A stretch of 32,735 nucleotides of DNA from Microcoleus asticus IPMA8 (GCF_013179805.1 NZ_SRRZ01000084.1:1-32735), one strand, 5' to 3'; counted from the first letter of the stretch, positions 1 to 8,231 are shown. The notes: generated from the sequence alone by a model not told the origin. Numbers and translations: made by a program.

Positions 1-343
1 CCCACTGATTAAAAAATTATTTATGCTGGTAACTCATTGTCAAGTTTTTGATTTTCCCAAGTTATATATGTATAACTTTTTTGTTGAAAAACTGAATTAA
101 TACCAACTTAATCATGATTAGTGAAGCCCGATTAATTTGCAACTGATTTAGGATTGCTATATATTTTGGCAAGTAAATCAATCTAATTAAACGTAGAATT
201 ATCTCGCTGTTATCTCACCGAATTCTTTAAAAATTCGGAAATTTGGGTTTTGTGTTTTGCATGAGGAATATAGAGGCAAAAAACAGCATTTGCTAAATCT
301 TTCAGTTATCCGATGTTTCTCGATCTGACGAATAATGTGTGAC

Positions 344-359
344 ATACTTCGTGAAGTAT
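344..359. promoter_or_regulatory. Perfect dyad upstream of cax, possible operator
   Basis: ATACTTC and GAAGTAT face each other across a 2-base spacer, about 160 bases before cax. A compact dyad of this sort could bind a dimeric regulator, but I cannot name one, and it could equally be a small repeat. The first 340 bases of the window are AT-rich and I see no gene in them. Confidence 0.25.
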
Positions 360-382
360 AGGTATAGCAGGCTGCTTCAAAG

Positions 383-420
383 CTCGATCGCTCGTTAGCG
401 AAGCCCTCGAAGAGGATCGC
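383..420. repeat. Cyanobacterial interspersed palindromic repeat
   Basis: The stretch reads CTCGATCGCTCG, then TTAGCGAAGCC, then CTCGAAGAGGATCGC. It is built on GATCGC ends and resembles a widespread cyanobacterial interspersed repeat (family similarity from memory). It lies in the leader region of cax and has no coding capacity. Confidence 0.45.
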
Positions 421-521
421 CCACCCCCAACTTTAAGCGAACACCCAACTCCCGAACCCTCCCCGTTTATTAAACTTTGTGGCAGGCTATGATTGACGGT
501 TGGCAGCTTTTGAGAATCTAA

Positions 522-1643
522 ATGCTAAACACAAATACAATAATTTCCAGCCTGCTGTTATTTATCCCGGTTTCCATCGCCGGACACTTTCTCGGCTGGG
601 AACCCTCCACAATCTTCGTCACCTCGGCTTTAGCCATCATCCCCCTAGCCGCGTGGATGGGGACGGCCACCGAAGAAATCGCCGTCGTCCTCGGTGCCAA
701 TTTGGGGGGTTTGCTGAACGCTACCTTCGGAAATGCTACGGAACTGATTATTGGCATCGTCGCACTCAACGCCGGACTAATAGATGTTGTCAAGGCCAGC
801 ATCACCGGTTCAATTATGAGCAACCTGCTGCTGGTGATGGGATTGGCGATGCTGCTGGGCGGCTTGCGCTACAAAGAACAAGATTTTCAGCCGACAGTCG
901 CCCGGTTGAATGCTTCAGCGATGAACTTAGCCGTGATTGCCATTTTGGTGCCGACGGCAGTTAATGCCACCTCTATTGGCATCCCTCCGGCAACTATGCA
1001 GAACCTCTCTAGCGCTGTTGCTGTAGTGCTGATCGTCGTCTACGTGCTGACGCTGCTGTTTTCGATGAAAACCCACAGTTATCTGTACGATGCAGGGGTG
1101 GCAGAAATAGAAATGCTTGAAGAATTAGCCGAAAGTAACTTAGCACCAGACAGTCCAGACCACAAAGTCAATCTGCCGCTGTGGATTGGGGTGCTGTTAG
1201 CCTGTACCCTGATGGTAGCTGTCGAGTCGGAACTGTTGGTGGGTACTCTGGAAGAAGCGACGGCGCGTTTGGGCCTGACATCACTGTTTACCGGGGTGAT
1301 TTTAGTGCCGATTATTGGCAATGCGGCCGAACACACGACGGCGGTGACGGTGGCGATGAAAAATAAAATGGATTTGTCGGTTTCTGTGGCAGTGGGTTCG
1401 AGTTTGCAAATTGCTTTGTTTGTTGCCCCGGTGTTGGTTTTGGCAGGTTTTGTGTTGGACAAACCGATGGACTTGAATTTCAACCCGTTTGAACTTGTAG
1501 CGGTTGCGGTGTCGGTGCTGATCGCTAATTCTATCAGTTCAGACGGCAACTCTAACTGGCTCGAAGGTACTTTGCTGTTGGCAGCTTATACGGTTTTGGC
1601 GCTGGCGTTCTACTTCCATCCAGTAATTGAGGGACTTGTTTAA
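522..1643 (+). CDS. cax: Calcium/proton antiporter of the Cax family
   Basis: Encodes a 373-residue integral membrane exchanger of the CaCA superfamily, expected to swap cytoplasmic Ca2+ for H+ and so help with calcium homeostasis and salt or alkaline stress. The two signature alpha repeats are visible: GNATELI near residue 74 and GNAAEHTTAV near residue 266, each followed by a hydrophobic run, with their acidic residues likely binding the cation. An acidic loop (residues about 190-215) links the two halves, as is usual in this family. Length and about eleven hydrophobic segments fit Cax. The ATG at 522 gives the usual short N-terminus leading into the first membrane helix; no clear Shine-Dalgarno precedes it. 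It stands alone, with an intergenic region on each side. Confidence 0.93.
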   Translation: MLNTNTIISSLLLFIPVSIAGHFLGWEPSTIFVTSALAIIPLAAWMGTATEEIAVVLGANLGGLLNATFGNATELIIGIVALNAGLIDVVKASITGSIMSNLLLVMGLAMLLGGLRYKEQDFQPTVARLNASAMNLAVIAILVPTAVNATSIGIPPATMQNLSSAVAVVLIVVYVLTLLFSMKTHSYLYDAGVAEIEMLEELAESNLAPDSPDHKVNLPLWIGVLLACTLMVAVESELLVGTLEEATARLGLTSLFTGVILVPIIGNAAEHTTAVTVAMKNKMDLSVSVAVGSSLQIALFVAPVLVLAGFVLDKPMDLNFNPFELVAVAVSVLIANSISSDGNSNWLEGTLLLAAYTVLALAFYFHPVIEGLV

Positions 1644-1707
1644 CAGGCTTTCTTATGGGGAACGAAGAGGGAAGAGGAAAGAAGGCATTCGGCAGAAGGC
1701 GGGTTTT

Positions 1708-1750
1708 CCCACTCTCCCACTCCCCTACTCTCCCACTCCCCCACTCTCAC
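1708..1750. repeat. Pyrimidine-rich heptamer repeat tract (STRR-like)
   Basis: A run of units close to CCCACTC, with single-base variation, just downstream of cax. Such short tandem heptanucleotide repeats are typical of filamentous cyanobacteria. It may lie in the cax 3' untranslated region. Open frames through it are an artefact of the repeat. Confidence 0.6.
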
Positions 1751-1947
1751 TTCTTTTTTCGAGAGTGGTTGTTGGGATCGTACAATTAAAATGTGGCTGC
1801 TCTGAGTTATTAGTTCTGGTCTTTTTGTAAATTATCTGCTGTCATCAGGGATGTTTGACATCGATCGGCTGTGACAAACAACAAAACCTTTGGCCTCAAC
1901 CCGATCGTGAGATTGCAGTGCCACAGGTTAGACAAAAACACGGGATG

Positions 1948-1985
1948 CTGAAGTCAAGCGAGACTAAAGCCTCGCTTGACTTCAG
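1948..1985. repeat. Perfect 15-bp inverted repeat (hairpin)
   Basis: CTGAAGTCAAGCGAG at 1948-1962 is exactly complementary to 1971-1985, with an 8-base loop. There is no T-run after it, so it looks more like a palindromic repeat or an insertion-sequence end hairpin than an intrinsic terminator. It sits about 200 bases left of a probable TnpB relic. Confidence 0.6.
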
Positions 1986-2181
1986 GGACGCTGCAAGATT
2001 TCAATCAAGAATGCTCATGAGTCTTGTACTAGGTGTGCTACGATCGTCATAAGTTTAAAATTGAGTATAACTAGACAACGTAAAAACTTAACTAGGTTGT
2101 TGAGTACGTAGTCACACAAACACGGTGTTGCCGTCTAGGAAAACTCGTATTTGAACAAAAACCGAACTAGATAAAGAGGAC

Positions 2182-2658
2182 TACTCAAATACGGTATGCC
2201 CTACCGAAATTAACGCTCTTAGAAAAGACACCTCTACTTTGCCTGGAGTAATCCAGTCGCAAGCAAGTGACGCAAGCTGAACCAAAAATCTCAGTCACCA
2301 AGAGTGCGCAGAGGTTAATCTAATCGCTTAATACTTTATTAAACTTGCTCATAGCGAATTATGGCCAGCATATTGACAGAAACGCAGTTATGTGCAACAT
2401 TCTCATAATGCCTAAAATCTGCAGCAAAAATTTTCTGGGAGAGTAAACGAGGTCGATTTAAAACTGACCAGCCTATAAAAAGGTCGAACGGGATACCACG
2501 ATTCGTTAAATTGGTTGAAAATAATGGTTAAACAATGGCTAAAAGCTTCCACAATAAATAGTTGTACTCATTTGAAAAATAGGGTGCTGCTCCACCCGAA
2601 TTTACGCCTGTGGACAAGTAAGAGCCGACTCCCTTGGCAGAAGCAGGAATCAGACCCT
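2182..2658 (+). pseudogene. Probable decayed IS200/IS605-type TnpB relic
   Basis: No open frame survives here, but TnpB-like fragments appear in order in different frames. A peptide containing EINALRKDTSTLPGV (2206-2250) resembles the TnpB N-terminal region. GQHIDRN followed by NIL (about 2363-2410) resembles the RuvC-III segment DRDxNAxxNI with residues lost. YACGQVRADSLGR (2603 onward) resembles the short C-terminal tail of cyanobacterial TnpB. A dyad (2659-2675) follows, where an element end hairpin would lie. The matches are short and made from memory. The alternative is plain intergenic sequence. The surrounding 1644-2764 stretch holds no intact gene that I can see. Confidence 0.3.
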
Positions 2659-2675
2659 CTAGAAAATACTTCTAG
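2659..2675. repeat. Small dyad, possible right-end hairpin of the TnpB relic
   Basis: CTAGAA and TTCTAG are separated by AATAC. Its position just after the putative TnpB tail fits the subterminal hairpin of IS200/IS605 elements, but a 6-bp stem is weak evidence alone. Confidence 0.25.
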
Positions 2676-2764
2676 TTGAATGGTGAAGCAAAAATTAAGC
2701 TTAGCCAAGTTTTGTATAGCAGTGTCAAAGTAAAACTTGATAGAGCAACCTCAATCAGGGTTAT

Positions 2765-4834
2765 GTGGCTTCTGTGAGTTATTGCCTCAATCCCAAATGC
2801 CCGAATCCCTCCGATCCAGCCAACTCTGGCAAATCCGCGTGTATCCACTGCGGGTCAGAACTTTTGTTGCAAGGTCGATATCGGCTAGTCGCACCTCTCG
2901 GAGGCGGCGGCTTTGGCAGAACATTTGAAGTGGACGACAACGGCGCTCGAAAAGTGCTCAAAGTCTTACTCAAAGAACATCCCAAAGCTGTAGAACTTTT
3001 TAAGCAAGAAGCCGACGTATTGGTCAGGCTAAGACATCCAGGTATTCCCAAAGTCGATCGCGACGGTTATTTTATATTTACGCCAGCTCACAGCACAGAG
3101 TCTTTTCACTGTCTGGTGATGGAGAAAATTGCTGGGGCCAATTTGCAAGACTGGCTGAAACATCGGGGCCGCCCGATCAGTCAAGAACAAGCTGTGAACT
3201 GGCTCAAACAACTGTCGGAAATTTTAGACCAAGTTCACCGCCTCAACTATTTCCATCGGGATATCAAGCCGCACAATATTATGTGCAAGCCGAACGGGCA
3301 GTTAGTGCTGATTGACTTCGGGACTGCTCGGGAAGTGTCGGCGACTTATTTCGCTAAGGTGGGCCAGGGGCAAAATGTGACTGGTATTGTTTCCCCAGGC
3401 TACACGCCGCCGGAACAAACTAATGGCAAGGCTGTTCCGCAGTCGGATTTTTTTGCTCTGGGTCGCACTTTTGTTTATTTGCTGACTGGCAAGCCGCCGA
3501 CTGCGTTTCCAGAAAACCCGCGCACGGGCAGATTAATGTGGCGCAAAGGAGCTCCTCAGGTTTCCGACCCCGTGGCTAATGTGATCGATTACCTGATGGC
3601 GCCTTTTCCGGGAAATCGACCTCAAAGTCCGCAGATGGTTTTGCAGTGCTTGGAGGAAATTAAACTCGACGGTGCGGAAAGTCAGTTGCCGACTCAGTTG
3701 CCGGCGACGGGGCAAACTAAACTTCGCGCAACTTCCGGGGCGTCTGGGGCGACGAAGCAGAATTCCATGAACCGCCTCAGACCTCTGAATTCGGTCTTGA
3801 AGAAGCCCGCCGAAAAGGTTTTTGATTGGAAAAATAAGTTGCTGGCCGGCACGGCTGTTTTGATGCTGGGTATTGGTGCGTCTCAAATTTACGGTTCGCT
3901 GCGTTACGGGGTGTTTCCGGCCAACCCGGTGTGGCTGCTTTCTAGTTTGCCTAGCAGTCAGTTTTTGCAAAGAAGTTTGGATAATGTCGGCAGTGTAAAT
4001 GCGATCGCCCTGTCGCCTGACGGTCAAACTTTGGTCAGCGCAAGCTTTGGGACGATTAGAATTTGGAATGTGAGGACGGGACGCCTGGTGCGGACTCTCA
4101 ATTCGGTGCATTCTAAAAAATCGGTCAATACGCTGGCGGTGAGCCCGAACAGCTCGATTTTGGCCAGCGGCGGTGGCGACAATAATCTGATTCTCTGGGA
4201 TTTGAAGACGGGGCGGCGGATGCGGACGATTCCCGCTCACAAAGCCGTCGTTAACGCGATCGCTTTTAGCGGGGACGGTAAAACTCTCGCTAGCGGCAGC
4301 GATGACAAAACTATTCGCTTGTGGAATGTCAGCACCGGCAGCAGGTTGCGGACTTTGAGCGGCCATGCCGGAGGAGTAAACGCGATCGCTTTGAGCCGGG
4401 ACGGTAAAACTCTCGCTAGCGGCAGCGATGATAAGACTCTGCGTTTGTGGAATCTCGGCACCGGAGAAGTTAGAAGAATTATCACAGGTCACGGGGGCCC
4501 GGTTAATGCTGTGGCTTTTAGCCCGAACGGGCAAAGTGTGGCTAGTGCTAGCACCGACAATACGATCCGTTTGTCGAACGTGCAAGACGGGAAGCGCACC
4601 CGCACTTTTAAAGGGCATTCGAGCTTGGTGAGGACGATCGCCTTTAGCCCGGACAGTCGCACTTTGATCGGCGGGGGCGGAGATATTATAGTTTGGGATT
4701 TGAAGACGGGAAAAGAAAGAAGCACTCTTTCTGGTCACAGTCAGTTTGTGAGTTCTGTTGCTATTGCCAGAGATAGCAAGACTTTTGTGAGTGGCAGTCC
4801 CGATCGCACTATTAAGATTTGGCGAATGCCATAG
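2765..4834 (+). CDS. Serine/threonine protein kinase with C-terminal WD40 propeller
   Basis: A 689-residue Hanks-type kinase. An N-terminal zinc-ribbon-like segment has cysteines at 7, 12, 26 and 29. The kinase domain follows (about 39-300) with glycine loop LGGGGFGRTF, lysine in KVLKVLLK, catalytic HRDIKPHN (164-171), DFGTA (about 185) and SPGYTPPEQ (about 210). A hydrophobic segment at 359-377 probably spans the membrane. Seven WD40 repeats from about 407 to the end are enough for a closed beta-propeller, probably a sensor or docking platform. All catalytic residues seem present, so it should be active. Substrates are unknown. The start is GTG at 2765 or, judging by the usual MSYCxNP opening of relatives, GTG at 2774; neither has a good Shine-Dalgarno. 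Repeats 3 and 4 are nearly identical in DNA, a sign of recent duplication. Confidence 0.92.
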   Translation: MASVSYCLNPKCPNPSDPANSGKSACIHCGSELLLQGRYRLVAPLGGGGFGRTFEVDDNGARKVLKVLLKEHPKAVELFKQEADVLVRLRHPGIPKVDRDGYFIFTPAHSTESFHCLVMEKIAGANLQDWLKHRGRPISQEQAVNWLKQLSEILDQVHRLNYFHRDIKPHNIMCKPNGQLVLIDFGTAREVSATYFAKVGQGQNVTGIVSPGYTPPEQTNGKAVPQSDFFALGRTFVYLLTGKPPTAFPENPRTGRLMWRKGAPQVSDPVANVIDYLMAPFPGNRPQSPQMVLQCLEEIKLDGAESQLPTQLPATGQTKLRATSGASGATKQNSMNRLRPLNSVLKKPAEKVFDWKNKLLAGTAVLMLGIGASQIYGSLRYGVFPANPVWLLSSLPSSQFLQRSLDNVGSVNAIALSPDGQTLVSASFGTIRIWNVRTGRLVRTLNSVHSKKSVNTLAVSPNSSILASGGGDNNLILWDLKTGRRMRTIPAHKAVVNAIAFSGDGKTLASGSDDKTIRLWNVSTGSRLRTLSGHAGGVNAIALSRDGKTLASGSDDKTLRLWNLGTGEVRRIITGHGGPVNAVAFSPNGQSVASASTDNTIRLSNVQDGKRTRTFKGHSSLVRTIAFSPDSRTLIGGGGDIIVWDLKTGKERSTLSGHSQFVSSVAIARDSKTFVSGSPDRTIKIWRMP

Positions 4835-5188
4835 TCCTGCTATTTTTGATTTTTGATTTTTGATTAAAGAAGTGGTAATGGCTTATTGTGTATGGGTTTG
4901 AAGCACGGGCTTACACTGGCGTTCTTTTTTTTGACTGGTATCAATAGTCCTTAGTCAGCAGTCATCACTCATCAGTCCTATCAAATACCCTGACTCGGAA
5001 TTATACCCTGCAATCTAGTAGCGTCCTGCTTGCGAGTTCTCATCAAGAGCGGGACGCCCGCAAGCTCGGTATCATTCGGATGTTACCCTATTTGATATAA
5101 GTTATTTAAAACCCATACCAATTACCCATTACCAATTCGCAATTTTCAATGTTCACATAACCAAGACGTTATGCAAATAAATTTGGTA
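4835..5188. other. Gene-free intergenic stretch with several small repeats
   Basis: Between the convergent kinase and aldolase genes there is no credible ORF. It begins with three copies of TTTTGAT (4843-4864). A palindromic block follows at about 5019-5072, where AGCGTCCTGCTTGCGAG pairs imperfectly with the strand around GCGGGACGCCCGCAAGC. Then comes an AT-rich tract of CCAATTA/CCATTA-like units (5112-5150). The palindrome may end transcription from either side. Confidence 0.5.
4843..4864. repeat. TTTTGAT heptamer tandem repeat (STRR-like)
   Basis: Three consecutive TTTTGAT units immediately after the kinase stop codon. It belongs with the other heptamer tracts in this window (1708, 14841, 28376). 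Confidence 0.6.
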
Positions 5189-5827
5189 TTATCCCAAAAT
5201 CCCCCGCCCTTTTTTGGCAAATTCATCAACAGTTTGCTGCGAAAGTTCGTGAACAGTCATTGCTTGCAAAACGTCCAAAGGCAATGTCAAATGATGGGCG
5301 CCAGCTAATAAAGTCTTGACCGCTTCTTCCGGCGATTTAATGCTAGCTGCCAAAATCTCCGTATTAGTTTGCTTCAAGACAGTTGCCATATCTTGGACTA
5401 AGGCAAAACCGTCTCCGAGGAGTCGGGTAGCGCGATTCACGTAGGCGATCGCATATTTGGCCCCCGCTTCTGCTGAGACAACTGCTTGTGATGCGCTGTA
5501 AATAGCTGTCACCGCGCAAGGAATTTCCGGTGACAAATGCGCTACTGCTTGGAAACCCGCAGCCGTTGCTGGAACTTTCAAAACTGTTTGCCGCCCGATC
5601 GACTCAAAAGCAGCTTTTCCTTCTGCTACCATGCCATCAAAATCAGATGCCATTAGCTGATAATACACTTCCCCAGGAATCAGTTGTGCCAGTTGTTTGA
5701 GAGTCACCTCAGGAGATAACTCGCTTTTTGCCAAAAGTGTCGGATTAGTAGTAATTCCCGCTATCCATCCGAACTTGCTCGCCCGTGCGGCTTCCGCTAC
5801 AATTGCAGTATCAACATAAATTGCCAT
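5189..5827 (-). CDS. Fructose-6-phosphate aldolase / TalC-like small transaldolase
   Basis: A 212-residue class I aldolase of the small transaldolase (FSA/TalC) family, forming a TIM barrel. Visible family motifs are the GITTNPTLL strand near residues 24-32, the Schiff-base lysine in VLKVPATAAGF (Lys84), TAIYSASQA, YVNR and AASIKSPEEAV. Length matches FSA (about 215-220) rather than full-length transaldolase. The expected chemistry is reversible transfer of a dihydroxyacetone unit or aldol cleavage of fructose 6-phosphate; the sequence alone does not separate the two activities. The ATG at 5827 gives the usual short MxIYxDTA start. It is divergent from a small strongly translated gene, and the shared 461-base region carries a palindrome and tandem repeats. 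Confidence 0.85.
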   Translation of the reverse strand: MAIYVDTAIVAEAARASKFGWIAGITTNPTLLAKSELSPEVTLKQLAQLIPGEVYYQLMASDFDGMVAEGKAAFESIGRQTVLKVPATAAGFQAVAHLSPEIPCAVTAIYSASQAVVSAEAGAKYAIAYVNRATRLLGDGFALVQDMATVLKQTNTEILAASIKSPEEAVKTLLAGAHHLTLPLDVLQAMTVHELSQQTVDEFAKKGRGILG

Positions 5828-5901
5828 CGGCTCTACACCTTCAGTTTGTTAATAATTTCCAGACACTTGCTTTCAGATTGAGATAAATCAGAGCAAAATT
5901 A

Positions 5902-5920
5902 ATTGTTAAGCTTTAACAAT
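5902..5920. promoter_or_regulatory. Perfect 8-bp-arm palindrome, likely operator
   Basis: ATTGTTAA, GCT, TTAACAAT: perfect arms with a 3-base spacer, 75-93 bases upstream of the aldolase start. Size and symmetry fit a dimeric DNA-binding protein. It directly abuts a 25-base tandem duplication. No regulator can be named. Confidence 0.45.
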
Positions 5921-5970
5921 ATCAGAATCTGGGAAATATTACTGTATCAGAAACTCGCAAATATTACTGT
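5921..5970. repeat. Two adjacent 25-base direct repeats
   Basis: Positions 5921-5945 and 5946-5970 both start ATCAGAA and both end AAATATTACTGT; they differ at only a few central positions. They lie between the divergent aldolase and 75-residue genes, right next to the 5902-5920 palindrome, so they may be repeated regulator sites (iterons) or a simple duplication. Confidence 0.65.
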
Positions 5971-6223
5971 TAAGTAAATATAACAATGCCGTAATGTGCA
6001 TCATCGGTAGTAGTGCGTGAGTTTTGAATTTAACAGGACTTAAGCTCAGAAATCCCGTTTATTACAAAAAATTGTGAAAGACGACCTACCTGTGAATAAA
6101 TCGGCTTTCTGAGGAAAATTGGCTAAGTGCTATTTAAGATAGCTAACAACTGAAATCAAAACTTTTAAGTCAGTTGGTAACTGCGATTGTCTGGTAAGGA
6201 AAACTTGACTCCCCAAATCCCGG

Positions 6224-6246
6224 ATACAAATAAATTACATTTGTAT
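6224..6246. promoter_or_regulatory. Dyad upstream of the 75-residue gene
   Basis: ATACAAAT and ATTTGTAT flank a 7-base AT-rich spacer, ending 42 bases before the ATG at 6289. This is where a promoter or operator would be expected. The regulator is unknown. Confidence 0.35.
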
Positions 6247-6288
6247 TAAGGGTTATGTATGCAATAACTCCAGGAGGTGACTCAGAAA

Positions 6289-6516
6289 ATGACCAAAGAA
6301 AAAAATCAGCAGCCACAAGTTAGTCTTGAGACATCTTCTGAACAATCTCAGTTGGAAAAACCAGCAGAAACTGCTGAAGAATTATCGATAAATGTTAAGT
6401 CTGAAACTCTGTCTCAAGCGATTGAAAATAACGCCGAAGACCGTTTGAAGGCTCTAGGCCGCTTAATGATGGTGAGCCTAACTTGGTCGCTGGCGGGGCT
6501 TTCCAAACGCGAGTAA
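6289..6516 (+). CDS. Small conserved-looking protein of unknown function (75 aa)
   Basis: Encodes 75 residues. The start is fixed by an almost ideal Shine-Dalgarno, AGGAGGTGA at 6272-6280, eight bases before ATG 6289; a GTG further upstream would overlap this site and is unlikely. The first 50 residues are polar and rich in Gln, Glu, Ser and Lys, probably disordered. The last 25 (ALGRLMMVSLTWSLAGLSKRE) form a short amphipathic or hydrophobic helix ending in charged residues. I do not recognise the family. The strong ribosome binding site and downstream hairpin suggest an independently and well expressed gene. The C-terminal helix could bind a membrane or a partner. Confidence 0.7.
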   Translation: MTKEKNQQPQVSLETSSEQSQLEKPAETAEELSINVKSETLSQAIENNAEDRLKALGRLMMVSLTWSLAGLSKRE

Positions 6517-6587
6517 GTTATGGAACACTACCGCAACGATCGAGTTATGATTTGTGAGTTGTGTCGGGACTTTTGTTTAACTCAAAA

Positions 6588-6629
6588 CTTACAACTCCCG
6601 GACTTACATGATGTCCGGTGAGTTGTAAG
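6588..6629. terminator. Long hairpin after the 75-aa gene, probable terminator
   Basis: CTTACAACTCCCGGAC (6588-6603) pairs with GTCCGGTGAGTTGTAAG (6613-6629) with one bulged base and a 9-base loop. A short T-run (GTTTTTAG) follows about 7 bases later. It lies between the converging 75-aa gene and the YdcF-type gene, so it may serve both. Confidence 0.55.
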
Positions 6630-6692
6630 AAAACCCGTTTTTAGTGAAAACTTTAGTCTTTAAAGCAAGGAATAAAGTCTTCAACAGAGCAC

Positions 6693-7361
6693 TCATAATT
6701 TTTCTTTAATTCCTTCAAACGGCCCCAAAAAAGTCGGTTCTGGGCGGGTAACGCGCACTTCCCAAAGCGCTTTGAGGACTGCCAGAAATTCGCGGAAACT
6801 GTACCGAATCATGCTATTTTGGGGGAATTTGCCCCAATCCGGAGTTCCTAAGCCGATCGCCTCTACGCCCAACTGGCGGCACGTATAAATAGCGCGGGCT
6901 AAGTGAAAGTTTTGGGTAACTAAAACAGCCTGCGTTATGCCAAAAATCTCTTTCGCCCGGTAGCAACTTTCATAGGTGCTAAATCCGGCATAATCGAGAA
7001 TGATATTATTAATCGGTACGCCCTGTGCTTCGGCGTAGTCCTGCATTGCTTGGACTTCGTTGTAATCGGCGGTGCTATTGTCTCCTGTCATCAAAAGTTT
7101 GTCCGCCCGCCCCGCTTTGTACAAATCGACGGCTGCTTGCACTCGATCGGCTAACATTGGGCTTGGAGTGCCGTCTTCCCAAACTCCGGCACCGAAAACA
7201 ATGGCAATTGGTTCGGCGGGAACCTTAGCTACATCGGTGCGCAGGTAGTTGCTTGTAACTAGCCTGACGTAGTAGTTTAGGGCTAGGGGTGTGAGCACTG
7301 AGGTTAATATTAATAGCCGGATGGCAAGGCGCCATTGAGATATAAAGGATTTAGGCAACAT
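6693..7361 (-). CDS. YdcF/SanA-type (DUF218) envelope protein
   Basis: A 222-residue protein of the DUF218 (ElyC/SanA/YdcF) superfamily. One N-terminal hydrophobic segment (about residues 11-30) probably anchors it in the inner membrane. The soluble domain shows the family landmarks IVFGAGVWEDGTPSPMLADRV (about 53-73), LLMTGDNS, NEVQAMQDYAEAQGV, then STYESCYRAKEIF and LVTQNFHLARA. SanA relatives are linked in enteric bacteria to envelope barrier function, but the biochemical activity is not settled and I do not assign one. ATG 7361 places the start just before the membrane anchor. It is divergent from the aminotransferase gene at 7456, and the two share a short promoter region. Confidence 0.82.
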   Translation of the reverse strand: MLPKSFISQWRLAIRLLILTSVLTPLALNYYVRLVTSNYLRTDVAKVPAEPIAIVFGAGVWEDGTPSPMLADRVQAAVDLYKAGRADKLLMTGDNSTADYNEVQAMQDYAEAQGVPINNIILDYAGFSTYESCYRAKEIFGITQAVLVTQNFHLARAIYTCRQLGVEAIGLGTPDWGKFPQNSMIRYSFREFLAVLKALWEVRVTRPEPTFLGPFEGIKEKL

Positions 7362-7455
7362 AAATTCAAGTTAACTTCCTATATAATTACACAAAAATGC
7401 ACTTTCGCGGGTCTAAAAATTGTCAAGTTACCTAAGCTACATTATATTGACAAAT

Positions 7456-8127
7456 ATGATTCAACAACAGCCAAATTTTGAATTGCTGGAATCACTTTTA
7501 TGGGAACCAAAAAACGGCTATTTTTTGCTAGACAGACATTTGGAAAGATTAGAGCGATCGGCTGATTATTTTAATTTCCCCCTATCGCTAACAGAAGCAA
7601 GTAAAGCTTTACAAGCATTAAGTATGACTTGCGGTTCAGTCAAACAAAAAATACGGTTAACAATATCTTGTAAGGGAAACATAACATTACAAGCTCAGAC
7701 ACTAGATAGCGGTATCTTACACATTGGTGCATCTGTGGGAATTGCCCGCAAACCGATCGATTCTCAAAGCCCATTTCTTTACCACAAGACAACTTACCGA
7801 TTGCCTTATACAATGGCTTTGGAGTCGCAGCCCGAATATCAGGATGTCTTTCTGTGGAATCAAGATGGAGTTATCACCGAATCCACGATCGCCAATATCG
7901 CGATCGATACACCCGCAGGTCTAATCACACCTCCCGTCAAGTGCGGTTTATTACCGGGGACGTTTCGTTCTCAACTTTTAGAGGAGGGAAAAATCAGAGA
8001 AGAATTAATTACCTTAGATGATTTGCGCAGTACCCAAAATCTATTTCTCATTAACTCCGTTAGGGGTTGGATTCGCCTCAAAAAAAAGGCAAACCGAGAT
8101 GTTTGGAAAGTTGTAAGTAATGGCTGA
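7456..8127 (+). CDS. pabC: Aminotransferase class IV, probable aminodeoxychorismate lyase
   Basis: A 223-residue fold-type IV PLP enzyme. Family marks are the N-terminal FELLESLLW and RHLERLERSADYF segments, the probable PLP lysine in YHKTTYR (about residue 113), ITESTIANIAI (phosphate-binding and glutamate strand) and LITPPVKCGLLPGTFR. A pabB-like gene follows 104 bases downstream on the same strand, so the likely job is turning 4-amino-4-deoxychorismate into p-aminobenzoate for folate. Branched-chain or D-amino-acid aminotransferases share this fold, so context carries the call. ATG 7456 is preferred to the upstream TTG because relatives begin near the NFELLESL segment; no strong ribosome binding site is seen. 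Confidence 0.78.
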   Translation: MIQQQPNFELLESLLWEPKNGYFLLDRHLERLERSADYFNFPLSLTEASKALQALSMTCGSVKQKIRLTISCKGNITLQAQTLDSGILHIGASVGIARKPIDSQSPFLYHKTTYRLPYTMALESQPEYQDVFLWNQDGVITESTIANIAIDTPAGLITPPVKCGLLPGTFRSQLLEEGKIREELITLDDLRSTQNLFLINSVRGWIRLKKKANRDVWKVVSNG

Positions 8128-8130
8128 GAT

Positions 8131-8212
8131 AACGCTTTCAATCGATTTTACTAGGGTGCGAACTGTGCACCTTACTACAGAATTGACTCGTTGCGTAAGT
8201 CTTGAAAGCGTT
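8131..8212. repeat. 82-bp MITE-like element with 11-bp terminal inverted repeats
   Basis: AACGCTTTCAA at 8131-8141 is exactly inverted at 8202-8212. Inside are TAGGGTGCG, GTGCACCTTAC and TTGCGTAAG, which recur in the same order at 31629-31684. It fills most of the pabC-pabB gap, starting 4 bases after the pabC stop. It may alter coupling of the two genes by forming an RNA hairpin. Confidence 0.6.
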
Positions 8213-8231
8213 AACCATAGTGCAATCTATT

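Noticed and set aside
1627..2052. Two plus-strand frames of 65-67 residues after cax
   Set aside because: They run through the heptamer tract and the 15-bp hairpin, with no ribosome binding site or protein-like composition.
3533..4738. 401-residue open frame on the minus strand opposite the kinase-WD40 gene
   Set aside because: It mirrors the codon periodicity of the WD40 repeats, has no family-like motif and is fully antisense to a well-supported gene.
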